Assembly (NCBI RefSeq): GCF_947179115.1
Contig: NZ_CAMXCI010000003.1
Coordinates: 146,663-210,662 of the forward strand
DNA length: 64,000 nucleotides
Direction: 5' to 3'
DNA from: Commensalibacter papalotli
GTDB lineage: Bacteria; Pseudomonadota; Alphaproteobacteria; Acetobacterales; Acetobacteraceae
Under the pieces are notes generated by a model. It was not told the origin of the DNA, searched no databases, and was given only the letters and a program-made list of their open reading frames with translations. This document shows positions 37,503 to 46,931 of this stretch, in pieces; position 1 is the stretch's first letter; each line of letters opens with the position of its first letter. A program made the translations under genes and the position numbers.

Positions 37503-38147
37503 TTATACAAATGTGTATATTTCTTCTTTCGGTAGTCGTGATTTAGGCCTTTTGGCATTGCTGTCATTGTCTGCGTGATAGCCGATACTGGCGACCACAA
37601 CGCTTTGTAGGCCTTTTTCTTTTAATCCCAACAGCTCATCCATTTTTACGGGATCAAATCCTTCGATTGGGGTTGAATCAATGCCAATAGATGCGGCGGC
37701 AAACATAAATTGTCCCAAAGCTAGATATAATTGACAGCTTTCCCAGCGATGTAAATCAGTTTGTGTTTTATTATTAAGATCGATAAAAAAACGGCGATCA
37801 CGATCCATACTTTGTGCAATCTTAGGATCAGTAAATCGACCATCTTTAATCTCGGTATCTAAAAGATGTTTAAGATAGCTATCCTCTAATGAAGATTTGA
37901 TACAAAAGATAATAGTGTAAGATGAATCAGTAATTCGAGCATGATTGAACTCTGCAATGGCAGGAAGGATTTTATCTTGTGATGTTTTATTATTAACAAC
38001 AAAGAAATGCCAAGGCTGAGAATTTACTGAGGAAGGGCTATTTCTGAGAACGGTAAGGAGTTGATCGAGATCTTGGTTAGAAACTGATTTGTTTTTATCG
38101 TATCTTTTTGTTGTATAACGTCTTTGAGATATTTCAACAATATTCAT
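37503..38147 (-). CDS. Second NfsB-like nitroreductase
   Basis: 214 residues, with the same landmarks as the protein at 7666-8322: RRYTTKRYDKNK, NSPSSVNSQPWHFFVV, DSTPIEGFDPVKMDELLG, VVASIGYHADNDSNAKRPKSRL. FMN-dependent reductase of nitroaromatics or quinones. The ATG is supported by AAAGGAAA upstream; a longer frame reaching 38177 has no such site. The two copies are related but clearly diverged, so the duplication is not recent. Confidence 0.9.
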   Translation of the reverse strand: MNIVEISQRRYTTKRYDKNKSVSNQDLDQLLTVLRNSPSSVNSQPWHFFVVNNKTSQDKILPAIAEFNHARITDSSYTIIFCIKSSLEDSYLKHLLDTEIKDGRFTDPKIAQSMDRDRRFFIDLNNKTQTDLHRWESCQLYLALGQFMFAAASIGIDSTPIEGFDPVKMDELLGLKEKGLQSVVVASIGYHADNDSNAKRPKSRLPKEEIYTFV

Positions 38148-38254
38148 TGTAATTTCCTTTAAGAATAGGTCTTTCACCTAAAGCGTAACTTAAAGTAGTT
38201 CAATGATAAACTAAAAATTATATCAAATTGGAGGGCTGGTTAGTCAATATCAGA

Positions 38255-38291
38255 TATGCAAAGACTATTTTCAGTAAACAGTCTTTGCATA
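38255..38291 (-). terminator. 12-bp perfect inverted repeat downstream of ppa
   Basis: TATGCAAAGACT (38255-38266) and AGTCTTTGCATA (38280-38291), 13-base loop. It begins 14 bases past the ppa stop codon. No T-run follows, so it may protect the 3' end rather than terminate. Confidence 0.5.
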
Positions 38292-38304
38292 AAGAACTAT
38301 TTTA

Positions 38305-38826
38305 TTATTTGTAATTTTTAATTGAAGTTTCAATTAATTCACAAGCTTTGGCTTTGTTATCCCAACCTTGGATTTTAACCCACTTGCCTTTTTCAAGGTC
38401 TTTGTAATGGGTGAAGAAATGTTCGATTTCTTGGCGAGTGATTTCTGGAAGCTCTGAAACTTCTTTAATATTGGTATAAAGAGGGTGGATTTTATCATGA
38501 GGAACACAGATGACTTTTTCATCCATGCCTGATTCATCTTCCATTTTCAATACACCAATAGGGCGTGCACGAATAACGCATCCAGGGATAATAGGTTCTG
38601 GGCATAGAACCAACATATCAATTGGATCACCATCAGCAGCCAAGGTATTTGGAACAAATCCATAAGCAGCAGGATAAACCATTGGGGTAAAGACAACGCG
38701 ATCAACGAAAACAGCACCACTATCTTTGTCTACTTCGTATTTTACTTTTGATCCTTTGGGGATCTCAATAACAACATTAATATCATTTGGCACATCTTTG
38801 CCAGCAGCAATTTTAGATAAATCCAT
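38305..38826 (-). CDS. ppa: Inorganic pyrophosphatase
   Basis: 173 residues, the length of a family I soluble enzyme. It hydrolyses pyrophosphate to drive biosynthetic reactions. Active-site residues are visible in VIEIPKGSKVKYEVDK, PMVYPAAYGFVPNT and the metal-binding DGDPIDMLVL. ATG 38826 (MDLSKI) is chosen because the product then begins like other family members; a frame opening at 38862 adds 12 unlikely residues. Confidence 0.95.
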   Translation of the reverse strand: MDLSKIAAGKDVPNDINVVIEIPKGSKVKYEVDKDSGAVFVDRVVFTPMVYPAAYGFVPNTLAADGDPIDMLVLCPEPIIPGCVIRARPIGVLKMEDESGMDEKVICVPHDKIHPLYTNIKEVSELPEITRQEIEHFFTHYKDLEKGKWVKIQGWDNKAKACELIETSIKNYK

Positions 38827-39145
38827 AATTTTATTCCAATTCTTATTAAGATGCGGAATCATAGCGAGTTATTGGTATTTTTTCAATATATATAAGCTGT
38901 TTGTAACAATGTGCTTATGATTTGCAGATGGTGATAAACATAAGGAGATACTAAAATTTGGTTTCCGAAGAATTATTAAAGCATCCTCAATAATATTACA
39001 TCAATATTATTAGAGCGATATTTAAAAGAGACTGCCATAATGAATTAAGAGTAATATTTATAATGTCAATTTCTTTAATAATAAAAAAGGCGTATGTTTA
39101 AAGAAAAAAATTCTATTTTATTTATAATATAAGGAATATTCATCA
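38827..39145. other. 320-base intergenic region between ppa and the propeller gene
   Basis: Carries the two divergent promoters. A 9-bp perfect hairpin, AATAATATT (38989-38997) and AATATTATT (39003-39011), with a five-base loop, is the only structure I see. I found no gene; a 64-codon plus-strand frame overlaps the start of ppa and is spurious. Confidence 0.5.
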
Positions 39146-40042
39146 ATGACGATTACGCATTTAAATTACAAAATTATTGTATTAGAAGCCATTAAAAGAC
39201 AGATTATTGTCATTAACCCTAATGATTATTCAACAAATATACTTATTGAAGATAAATCAGGAACTCCAGATGGTCTTGTATTTAATCCAAATGACCAGCT
39301 ACTCTATTGGACGAATATGGGGGCAGATTACGATGCTTGGGACGGCTATATTCAACATTGTACTTTGGATGGCAAAGATAGAGGTATTACGGTTAAAATG
39401 GGAGAGACCCATACTCCTAAACAAATCCAATTAGATCATCGAACAAACACTTTATATTGGTGTGATCGTGAGGGTATGAAAATTGAACGCTGTCATATTG
39501 AAACGGGTAAGGTCGAATTTTTGCTAGATACACACGAAATGTATTTAGATGAAGATAATAAAAACAGACATTGCGTTGGGATAGCATTGGATATTCTAAA
39601 TAACCGCATCTTTTGGACAATGAAAGGCCCACCCAAAGGTGGAACAGGTCGTTTACTTTGCGCGCCTTTTGATTTTAAAGATAAGCAGGCTGTTATCGAC
39701 CCATCTCAGATTAATGTCGTTTATGATCACCTACCAGAACCGATTGATTTAGAAATAGATTATAAAAATGACTATCTTTATTGGTCAGATAGAGGCGCAG
39801 AACCTGATGGAAATTCTCTAAATAGATTGCAACTATCAACCTTAAGTAAAAAAGAAGTCGTTATTCGTGGGTTTGATGAAACAATAGGTTTTACAGTTGA
39901 TGCAGATCATCAACTTGCTTTTGTTGCTGATAAGATGGGGCATGTGTATCAAGCCGACCTGCAAACAAAAGAGAAAAAGGTGATATTTACATCAGAAAAC
40001 GGTGGGTTCACGGGGTTGATTAAAGTAAGTGATAAGAGTTGA
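39146..40042 (+). CDS. YWTD/SMP-30-like beta-propeller protein
   Basis: 298 residues, no signal peptide. The fold is a six-bladed propeller of the LDL-receptor YWTD kind: blade motifs LLYWTNMG, TLYWCDREG, RIFWTMKG and YLYWSDRGA recur at ~45-60 residue spacing. Related bacterial proteins are lactonase-like or of unknown function; no metal-binding set could be assigned. AAGGAA lies 11 bases before the ATG. It precedes the GIY-YIG gene by 36 bases, so the two may share a transcript. Confidence 0.8.
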   Translation: MTITHLNYKIIVLEAIKRQIIVINPNDYSTNILIEDKSGTPDGLVFNPNDQLLYWTNMGADYDAWDGYIQHCTLDGKDRGITVKMGETHTPKQIQLDHRTNTLYWCDREGMKIERCHIETGKVEFLLDTHEMYLDEDNKNRHCVGIALDILNNRIFWTMKGPPKGGTGRLLCAPFDFKDKQAVIDPSQINVVYDHLPEPIDLEIDYKNDYLYWSDRGAEPDGNSLNRLQLSTLSKKEVVIRGFDETIGFTVDADHQLAFVADKMGHVYQADLQTKEKKVIFTSENGGFTGLIKVSDKS

Positions 40043-40078
40043 TATTTATATAAAAAATAAAATACGGAACCTAAGTTA

Positions 40079-40888
40079 ATGACAATATTATTAAAAGATA
40101 TTTGGAATATAGAAAAGACTTCCGATTATAAAATACATTTTGCTCGCTATGGTGGATATTCGCAACCTCTTGATGTGTTTGTTCGTAATTGTAATGAATG
40201 GCAAGGTTGGCAAGAGTATAAACCAAAAAGAAATGATTTTAATCAACAATTTATTTTTTCATTAATGCACTTTTATCATGAATCCGAGAGTTGGTTATTT
40301 GGTGGTATTTATGAAGTTTTAGAACGACATAATGATTGTTACTCTGTTCAGTTGACTAAACAAAAGAGAGAATTTATAGGGCGTTTAAAAATAAGATCTG
40401 ATTATAAACAACGTGCGACCAGAACACGTATGGAGCCTTATTATTCAGCTTTTGAGGTTAAAGAAATCTTAGCAGAAATTTATAACGGTAGAAAGTTTCC
40501 TGGATATGATGCAGTACATTTATCTTTTGAAGAATTAGAGGCTTTAATAAGTATAGATCAGACAAACTGGAAAACTGCATTAGAAAATATTAAGGGTATA
40601 TATTTAATTACAGATATATCTAATGGAAAACATTATGTTGGTTCTGCGTATGGAAATCAAGGAATATGGTCACGGTGGAAAACTTATACTATAACAGGAC
40701 ATGGTGGAAATAAGGGAATTAATGAGTATTTGGAAAAAAAAGGGTTAGAGTATTGTAGAAAAAATTTTTACTTTACGTTGCTGGAACATTATTTTTCTAA
40801 AATATCTGATGATCAAATTATTAGTAGGGAGCGTTTTTGGAAAGATGTTTTGGTATCTAGAAAATTAGAAGGGTTAAATAGAAATTAA
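40079..40888 (+). CDS. GIY-YIG nuclease with an N-terminal sensor-like domain
   Basis: 269 residues. The C-terminal domain (~170-269) is a GIY-YIG endonuclease: GIY at 173-175, YVGSA at 186-190, Arg199 in SRW, and Glu251 in SRERFW, which fits the metal-binding Glu. Residues ~15-110 form a separate beta-rich domain (LDVFVRNCNEW, WLFGGIYEVLER, REFIGRLKI) that resembles the PUA-like ligand-binding arrangement; that is inference. Such proteins are annotated in many bacteria without known role and could act in defence or nucleic-acid repair. A tRNA gene begins about 80 bases downstream on the same strand. Confidence 0.75.
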   Translation: MTILLKDIWNIEKTSDYKIHFARYGGYSQPLDVFVRNCNEWQGWQEYKPKRNDFNQQFIFSLMHFYHESESWLFGGIYEVLERHNDCYSVQLTKQKREFIGRLKIRSDYKQRATRTRMEPYYSAFEVKEILAEIYNGRKFPGYDAVHLSFEELEALISIDQTNWKTALENIKGIYLITDISNGKHYVGSAYGNQGIWSRWKTYTITGHGGNKGINEYLEKKGLEYCRKNFYFTLLEHYFSKISDDQIISRERFWKDVLVSRKLEGLNRN

Positions 40889-40968
40889 TTTTCTAAAATA
40901 TTTTATTATTTTTAAAAGAAAATCCTTGCAAAAAAGATCATTTTACGGCAAATAGAAGAAGCGTTTGT

Positions 40969-41042
40969 GCGCCTGTAGCTCAACTGGTTAGAGCCGGCCG
41001 CTCATAACGGTCTGGTTGCAGGTTCAAGTCCTGCCGGGCGCA
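40969..41042 (+). tRNA. tRNA with CAT anticodon (Met or lysidine-Ile)
   Basis: 74 bases folding into a cloverleaf. Acceptor GCGCCTG pairs with CGGGCGC with one T-G pair and discriminator A; D arm GCTC/GAGC; anticodon stem GGCCG/CGGTC with loop CTCATAA; T arm GCAGG/CCTGC with TTCAAGT loop. CCA is not encoded. The CAT anticodon serves initiator Met, elongator Met or Ile2; the mismatch-free acceptor excludes initiator. Flanking AAGCGT (40959) and ACGCTT (41044) could extend the stem, and the T-run after ACGC makes that the terminator. Confidence 0.93.
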
Positions 41043-41142
41043 GACGCTTTTTATATCTATTATTTCGCCTGAAGCAAAAATTAGGCGGGCAATTTCCCCC
41101 TATATTATATGTTTGATGGATTTGTGAAGGAGCTTCTCGACG

Positions 41143-42822
41143 ATGGCTGGGCCTCAGTATGTTTATGTAATGAAAGATTTGACCAAGGCTTTTCCTGGTG
41201 GGCGTGAAGTCTTTAAAGGGATTACTTTATCCTTTTTACCTGGGGTAAAAATTGGTGTTCTTGGGGTAAATGGTGCGGGTAAATCAACCCTTTTAAAAAT
41301 CATTGCAGGCAAAGATAAAGAGTTCGGTGGGGAAGCTTGGGCTGCCGATGGAATCAAGGTGGGGTATCTGGAACAAGAACCTCAACTTGATAACACCAAA
41401 AATGTTGGTGAAAATGTTGCTGAAGGTTTTGGTCCTCTGAAAAAGGCCGTCGATCGTTTTAATGAAATCTCTATGAAGTTCGCAGAGCCCATGGATGATG
41501 ATGAGATGACAACACTCCTTGCGGAACAAGCAGAATTACAAGAAATCATTGATGCAGGGAATGGTTGGGATTTAGACCGTCAAATTGAAATTGCGTTGGA
41601 TGCACTGCGTTGCCCACCTGCTGATATGAATGTTGAGAAACTTTCTGGGGGTGAGCGTCGCCGCGTTGCTTTATGTCGTTTGTTGCTTGAAAAGCCAGAT
41701 ATTTTATTACTTGATGAACCAACCAACCATTTGGATGCAGAAAGTGTTGCTTGGCTTGAACAAACCTTACGTGAATATACAGGCACAGTGATCTTAATTA
41801 CCCATGATCGTTATTTCTTGGATAATGTGACAAACTGGATTTTAGAGCTTGAACGCGGACGTGGGTATCCTTTTGAAGGAAATTATTCTTCATGGTTGGA
41901 TCAAAAACGTAAACGCTTGGCTCAGGAAGAAAAAGAAGAAAGTGCTCGCCAACGCGCATTGGCGGCTGAACAACAATGGATCAGTGCTTCACCCAAAGCC
42001 AGACAAGCTAAAAGCCAAGCTCGTATTGCGAAATACGAAGAAATGCTGGCACAAAGCCAAGAAAAATCTGGTGGTACAGCTGAAATTAATATCGCACCAG
42101 GCCCTCGTTTAGGAAGTGTGGTTATTGAAGCTGAAAACCTTGGTAAAGGGTTTAATGATCGTTTATTGATAGAAGGCTTAAACTTTAAGTTGCCACCTGG
42201 AGGGATCGTTGGGGTTATTGGACCGAACGGTGCAGGTAAATCAACTTTGTTTAAAATGATTATAGGTAATGAAACACCTGATCAAGGTGAGATCCGTGTT
42301 GGTGATACAGTTAAATTGGGATATGTAGATCAGTCTCGTGATGATTTAGACCCCAATAAAACAGTATGGGAAGAAATCTCTGGCGGTACGGATGTGCTTT
42401 ACTTTGGTAAACGTTCTATTGCATCGCGTGCTTATGTTGGTGCGTTTAACTTTAAAGGGTCTGATCAACAAAAGAAAGTTGGTATCCTTTCTGGTGGTGA
42501 GCGTAACCGCGTGCATTTGGCAAAAATGTTGAAAAAAGAAAGCAATGTTCTATTACTTGATGAACCGACCAACGATTTAGATTTGGATACATTGCGCGTA
42601 TTAGAAGAAGCCCTAGAAGAATTTGCAGGTTGTGCAGTGGTGATCAGCCATGATAGATGGTTCCTTGATCGTTTAGCAACGCACATTCTGGCTTTTGAAG
42701 GCGATAGCCACGTTGAATGGTTCCAAGGGAATTTTGAAGCGTATGAAGCAGATAAACGTCGTCGTTTGGGCCCTGATGCAACTGAACCAAGTCGTATTAA
42801 ATATAAACCTATTTCACGATAG
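41143..42822 (+). CDS. ettA: Energy-dependent translational throttle protein EttA
   Basis: 559 residues, an ABC-F protein with two nucleotide-binding domains: Walker A GVNGAGKST and GPNGAGKST, signatures KLSGGERRRVALCRLL and LSGGERNRVHLAKML, Walker B LLLDEPTNHLDAES and LLLDEPTNDLDLDT. The arm insertion and the linker rich in Arg/Lys/Gln (about residues 260-305) match EttA. It binds the ribosomal E site and gates the first peptide bond according to ATP/ADP. AAGGAG lies ten bases upstream. Confidence 0.95.
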   Translation: MAGPQYVYVMKDLTKAFPGGREVFKGITLSFLPGVKIGVLGVNGAGKSTLLKIIAGKDKEFGGEAWAADGIKVGYLEQEPQLDNTKNVGENVAEGFGPLKKAVDRFNEISMKFAEPMDDDEMTTLLAEQAELQEIIDAGNGWDLDRQIEIALDALRCPPADMNVEKLSGGERRRVALCRLLLEKPDILLLDEPTNHLDAESVAWLEQTLREYTGTVILITHDRYFLDNVTNWILELERGRGYPFEGNYSSWLDQKRKRLAQEEKEESARQRALAAEQQWISASPKARQAKSQARIAKYEEMLAQSQEKSGGTAEINIAPGPRLGSVVIEAENLGKGFNDRLLIEGLNFKLPPGGIVGVIGPNGAGKSTLFKMIIGNETPDQGEIRVGDTVKLGYVDQSRDDLDPNKTVWEEISGGTDVLYFGKRSIASRAYVGAFNFKGSDQQKKVGILSGGERNRVHLAKMLKKESNVLLLDEPTNDLDLDTLRVLEEALEEFAGCAVVISHDRWFLDRLATHILAFEGDSHVEWFQGNFEAYEADKRRRLGPDATEPSRIKYKPISR

Positions 42823-42850
42823 TTTTTTACATAATATTGTGAAATAGATG

Positions 42851-42886
42851 CACCCATTTCATCATTTAATGAGATGGGTGTTTTTT
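42851..42886 (+). terminator. Terminator of ettA
   Basis: CACCCATTTC (42851-42860) pairs with GAGATGGGTG (42871-42880) over ten bases with one T-G pair, followed by six T. It lies 29 bases past the stop. Confidence 0.9.
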
Positions 42887-42913
42887 ATTGGTAAGCGTGA
42901 ATAGATAAGTTTC

Positions 42914-43432
42914 ATGATTTCTTCTTTAATATATACACCTAGATTAATTCTCTCGCCCATAGGATGGGCGGATATTGAAGATGTGACGGCCTTAAAAACA
43001 GATAGTCAAGCTTTTGGCCATATGTTGGGAGGGGTTCGTACCTCGTTAAAGGTTGCAATCGAAATGGGTGAGGACACCGTTTATTGGGGGTGTCACCGAA
43101 TTGGAATGTATGTTGTAAGAGAAAATATTAAATTTGGCCATTCTCGTTTTTTGGGAATAACAGGAATACATAATAGACCTGATGGAAGAGGTTATGCGCT
43201 TAGGTTTTCGTTATGGCCATGGGCTCAAGGCAGGGGATATGCTCGTGAAGCTGCTTATGCTGTTTTAACCGAGGCTCATGCACGCGGTCATGATCGTATT
43301 GTTGCGGTTGCCAAAGAAGATAATATTCCATCACGTAGAGTATTAGGCGGGATAGGAATGGTTGTTGAGGACGTTTTTTTTCGTCATGAGAATAAAATGA
43401 TAATGTATGTTAGTACACAAATAACATTATAG
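42914..43432 (+). CDS. GNAT acetyltransferase (RimJ/RimL type)
   Basis: 172 residues. Opening IYTPRLILSPIGWADIEDV and the late motif WPWAQGRGYAREAAYAVLTEA, with the acetyl-CoA-binding QGRGYA, followed by ALRFSLWPW and IPSRRVLGGIGM, are typical of the RimJ/RimL family. Acceptor unknown. Ribosome binding site weak; it follows the ettA terminator, so it has its own promoter. Confidence 0.85.
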   Translation: MISSLIYTPRLILSPIGWADIEDVTALKTDSQAFGHMLGGVRTSLKVAIEMGEDTVYWGCHRIGMYVVRENIKFGHSRFLGITGIHNRPDGRGYALRFSLWPWAQGRGYAREAAYAVLTEAHARGHDRIVAVAKEDNIPSRRVLGGIGMVVEDVFFRHENKMIMYVSTQITL

Positions 43433-43653
43433 TCACAAATTAATTGACATTTATATTTAATAAAAGTCAATCATAAGCCTGTTCAATAAAAGTTTATTAT
43501 ATCTTTAATTTCATATTATGCTAGATATAAAGATGTTATTATATTTCGTTTTATTCTAGTAAACTTTTCTTTAGTTGCTTTAAAATTGATAAACTAAATA
43601 TATTATTCATTTAAATTTATATTAACAATTTAAAGAAGATAAAGATGTAATTG

Positions 43654-45021
43654 ATGGATCAGTTAAAAAAAAGTGCAAAGCTATTATCTTTATGGCAGGT
43701 TGTAATCATCGGGGTTGCGTATTTAACGCCAATGACTGTGTTCGATACTTTTGGTATTGTTTCTGAACGCACAAATGGTCGCGTTCCACTAGCATATCTA
43801 TTTACGCTAGTAGCCATTTTATTAACAGCAATGAGTTATAGTCGCTTGGCAGCGACCTTTCCAGAATCTGGTTCTGCATTTACATATACCGGTAAAATAT
43901 GTGGTAAAGAGAGTGGCTTTATTGTTGGGTGGGCGACATTACAGGATTATATGTTGTTACCCATGATTAATGCTTTGTTATCTGGGGCTTATCTTAGCGC
44001 ATTATTTCCAGATATTCCAACATGGATATTAATTACTGTTTATGTAGCTATCGTTACCTTTATTAATTCTCGTAATGTTAGCCTGCTGGCGAATATGAAT
44101 TTTATATTTGTCGGGGTTCCTTTGATCTTAACTATTTATTTTATTTATCTAGTTATTCATATTAAGCTGGGTGCTGGTTGGGAGGCTGTGCTGACTGCAA
44201 AACCATTATTTAATGGAGATAATAGTATAGGACCATTGGTTGGTGGTGCCGCTGTATTATGTTTCTCTTTTCTTGGGTTTGATGCAGTTTCAACCCTTGC
44301 AAGTGAAACAAAAGACTCAAAAACAACGATCCCAAGAGCTATTATGATAACCGTTTTAGCCGGTGGTATTATTTTCTTTATCAGTGCTTGGTTTATTCAA
44401 TTATACTATCCAACCAATGAATTATTAAAAAATTATAAAGATTCATCTTCGCCTGAAATTGCTTTTTATGTTGGTGGCGCACTTTTTCAAAAATTCTTTA
44501 TGATTGCAATGTTGGTTAATACCTTTGCATCTGCATTAGCTTCTCATGCAAGTGCAGCAAGATTGCTACATATTATGGGGATTGCTCGGTTTATTCCTGG
44601 TCAGATATTTAGATATGTTCATCCCAAATACCACTCTCCATATTTTTGTGTATTATTAGTGGGTTTTTTGTCTTTAGCCGCCATCTTTTGTACTTTGGAT
44701 ACTGCGGTTTCATTTGTTAATTTTGGTGCCATGATTGCTTTTAGTGCAGTTAATATATGTATTTTGGTCATGTTTGCCTATTACAAAAAACAATTCAAAA
44801 CGGTCAAAGGGTTTACTTTGAATATTATCTTACCTGTGCTTGGATTAACGACAGTTGCCTATATGTGGTTGAACTTACAGATGGATTCCTTTATATTTGG
44901 TCTATCATGGACATTTTTGGGATTACTTTATCTTCTTTATTTAAAAAAATATCAAAAAGCACTTTTTGTTAAAGAACAACAATCTTTTTTACAAAAAGAA
45001 GAAGATGCCCTTACCCTTTAA
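43654..45021 (+). CDS. puuP: Putrescine importer (APC family, PuuP-like)
   Basis: 455 residues, twelve hydrophobic segments. It is strikingly like E. coli PuuP from its first helix: SLWQVVIIGVAYLTPMTVFD, then FDTFGIVS, FPESGSAFTYTGK, and CFSFLGFDAVSTLASET. It should import putrescine or a related diamine. TTG at 43651 directly precedes the ATG at 43654, which is chosen. It is followed 26 bases later by a PuuB-like oxidase, which supports a putrescine role. Confidence 0.85.
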   Translation: MDQLKKSAKLLSLWQVVIIGVAYLTPMTVFDTFGIVSERTNGRVPLAYLFTLVAILLTAMSYSRLAATFPESGSAFTYTGKICGKESGFIVGWATLQDYMLLPMINALLSGAYLSALFPDIPTWILITVYVAIVTFINSRNVSLLANMNFIFVGVPLILTIYFIYLVIHIKLGAGWEAVLTAKPLFNGDNSIGPLVGGAAVLCFSFLGFDAVSTLASETKDSKTTIPRAIMITVLAGGIIFFISAWFIQLYYPTNELLKNYKDSSSPEIAFYVGGALFQKFFMIAMLVNTFASALASHASAARLLHIMGIARFIPGQIFRYVHPKYHSPYFCVLLVGFLSLAAIFCTLDTAVSFVNFGAMIAFSAVNICILVMFAYYKKQFKTVKGFTLNIILPVLGLTTVAYMWLNLQMDSFIFGLSWTFLGLLYLLYLKKYQKALFVKEQQSFLQKEEDALTL

Positions 45022-45047
45022 TCAAAATAAGAAACGAGTTATATTAA

Positions 45048-46466
45048 ATGTCTTCAAAACAAAAAATTGAAAAACCAATATTAATAGATGATGCCTTGAT
45101 TGTTCCAACGAGTAACACTGATAAACAAGAAGATTGGAACTGGGTTGATGGCGATCAAAAACCTGAACACCCAGCTAATTACTACGAAGCTACTTTATCC
45201 ACTTGGGCTGGTTTTCCTAAGTTAGAAGAAGAAACAACCTGTGACATTGTTGTGATTGGTGGGGGGTTGCTTGGTTCATCAACTGCATTACATCTTTCAG
45301 AATCTGGTGTTGACACAATTTTGTTGGAAAAAAATCGTATTGGTTCTGCGGCATCTGGTCGTAATGGGGGACAATTAACCCCAGGTTTGGCACGTTGGGA
45401 AGCAGAAACCATGATCGAAAATTTTGATTATGATGAAGCTTGCCGTTTATGGCGTTTTACATCAATTGAATGTTTTGACTTAATCAGAGAAATTGTAAGT
45501 AAATATGATTTATCTGTTGATATGCGAAAAGGCCATTTGACAGCGGCAATTCATCCCGGTCATATTGGTGCATTGGTTAAAGGTGCGGATGCACGTCGAC
45601 ACCTTGGTGATGATTCTGTGACCATGCTTGGTGAATATGAAATCAAGGAACATATCAATTCCGAGATTTATCATGGTGGTGCCTTGGACAGCATGGGTGG
45701 TCAAATCCATTCTTTGGCTTTGGTAAGAGGGATGATCTATGGTTTTGTTAAAAATGGGGGACAAGTATATGAAGATAGTGAAGTCCTAGAAATCGAAGAA
45801 ACCCCAGAAGGAACCAGAGTAAGAACTGAGTCAGGAAGTGTATTAGCCAAAAAAGGTATTGTGCTTGCGGTACATGATTCTACTTTTAAACTTCTTTCAG
45901 AATCAGATGCAACCATTCCATTTTATACTTATGTAGCTGTTACCAATCCTGTTGCTGGTGGCACGGAAACATTATTGCCAACAGATATGGCTGTATATGA
46001 CACACAGTTCCAAATCGATTATTATCGTCCAGTTAAAAAACAAAGAATTTTATTTGGTGGACAAGGGACAGGAACCCGTTGGAATGAAGAAAAGACCATT
46101 GCTTATTTAACGTCTCGTTTGGAAACTGTATTTCCAGAAAGAAAAGATTTAAAATTTGAATTTGCTTGGAGCGGTACAACAGATCTGACCTTAAATGGTG
46201 CAACTGATTGTCGTAAAATCGAAAAGCAAGTACCGATTTATGCTGTAAATGGATGGAGCGGCCATGGTGTTGCACAGACCGTCCGTATCGGCAAATCTAT
46301 TCGAGATGATATCTTAAAAAATAATGATGATTTTGCAATGTTAACAGCTATTGAACATCGTTCTATTTTATTAGGAAGACAGCTTTCTCCAGTTGCAATT
46401 CCATTGGCTAAATCTTTGTTGGGATTACAAGGTATGATTACCCCTGGTAAGATGATTTCTTTCTAA
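45048..46466 (+). CDS. puuB: Gamma-glutamylputrescine oxidase (PuuB-like FAD enzyme)
   Basis: 472 residues. FAD-binding motif DIVVIGGGLLGSSTALHL near residue 65, then GSAASGRNGGQL, and the C-terminal GWSGHGVAQTVRIGKSI, all typical of the DAO family subgroup with PuuB. It would oxidise gamma-glutamyl-putrescine in the Puu pathway. Other Puu genes (puuA, puuC, puuD) are not in the window. In operon with the permease upstream. Confidence 0.8.
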   Translation: MSSKQKIEKPILIDDALIVPTSNTDKQEDWNWVDGDQKPEHPANYYEATLSTWAGFPKLEEETTCDIVVIGGGLLGSSTALHLSESGVDTILLEKNRIGSAASGRNGGQLTPGLARWEAETMIENFDYDEACRLWRFTSIECFDLIREIVSKYDLSVDMRKGHLTAAIHPGHIGALVKGADARRHLGDDSVTMLGEYEIKEHINSEIYHGGALDSMGGQIHSLALVRGMIYGFVKNGGQVYEDSEVLEIEETPEGTRVRTESGSVLAKKGIVLAVHDSTFKLLSESDATIPFYTYVAVTNPVAGGTETLLPTDMAVYDTQFQIDYYRPVKKQRILFGGQGTGTRWNEEKTIAYLTSRLETVFPERKDLKFEFAWSGTTDLTLNGATDCRKIEKQVPIYAVNGWSGHGVAQTVRIGKSIRDDILKNNDDFAMLTAIEHRSILLGRQLSPVAIPLAKSLLGLQGMITPGKMISF

Positions 46467-46490
46467 TCAGATATATACCAGCAATAATGA

Positions 46491-46534
46491 AAGCGGCTTT
46501 GTTACTTTTGAAAGAGTAGTTAAGCTGCTTTTTT
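46491..46534 (+). terminator. Terminator of puuP-puuB
   Basis: AAGCGGCTT (46491-46499) pairs with AAGCTGCTT (46522-46530) with one G-T pair, followed by further T. The 22-base loop can itself fold. Confidence 0.65.
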
Positions 46535-46864
46535 ATTAGCATGTGTTAAAGTGATGGTGATTAGTTTTTAATGTAAAATTTATTTAAAAAGATTAATAAA
46601 ATGGACATTATTTGTATGTCGTTTGTACTATAATGATGGCAACTACTCTTATCGAACATTTATCATTTGTTTATCCAGAATTACATGTTCCTGCGCCTAT
46701 TACATAGATGTGAAATAATATAACTGAAATCATAAGATGACTAGATTGATAGGGTTGTATTTAAAATTATTAAGCTGTTCATTATCAGAAATCCATTGGT
46801 TATCATAACTTGATAAATAGTTGATAGATAAAGAAATTATTTAAATTTTAACATAATACAAAAT

Positions 46865-46899
46865 AAAAAAGCCCGATCCTATTGAATTACAGGATCGGG
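46865..46899 (-). terminator. Terminator of the AIDA-repeat/Hint gene
   Basis: On the minus strand a perfect 9-bp stem (CCCGATCCT at 46872-46880, AGGATCGGG at 46891-46899, ten-base loop) is followed by C and a run of six T. It lies about 30 bases past the stop codon. Confidence 0.9.
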
Positions 46900-46931
46900 T
46901 AATTATATATGATTAACGATTTACAGATGAA

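Larger units (their letters stand above)
46467..46931. other. 465-base gap between puuB and the giant repeat gene
   Basis: Holds two terminators, listed separately, one per converging gene. In the middle (46634-46705) a 24-codon frame (MMATTLIEHLSFVY...) is the only other open stretch. It has no ribosome binding site that I can support and may be a gene remnant. Confidence 0.5.

Noticed and set aside
46634..46705. 24-codon frame in the puuB/adhesin gap as a small gene
   Set aside because: No ribosome binding site and no recognisable family, so only mentioned as a possible remnant.
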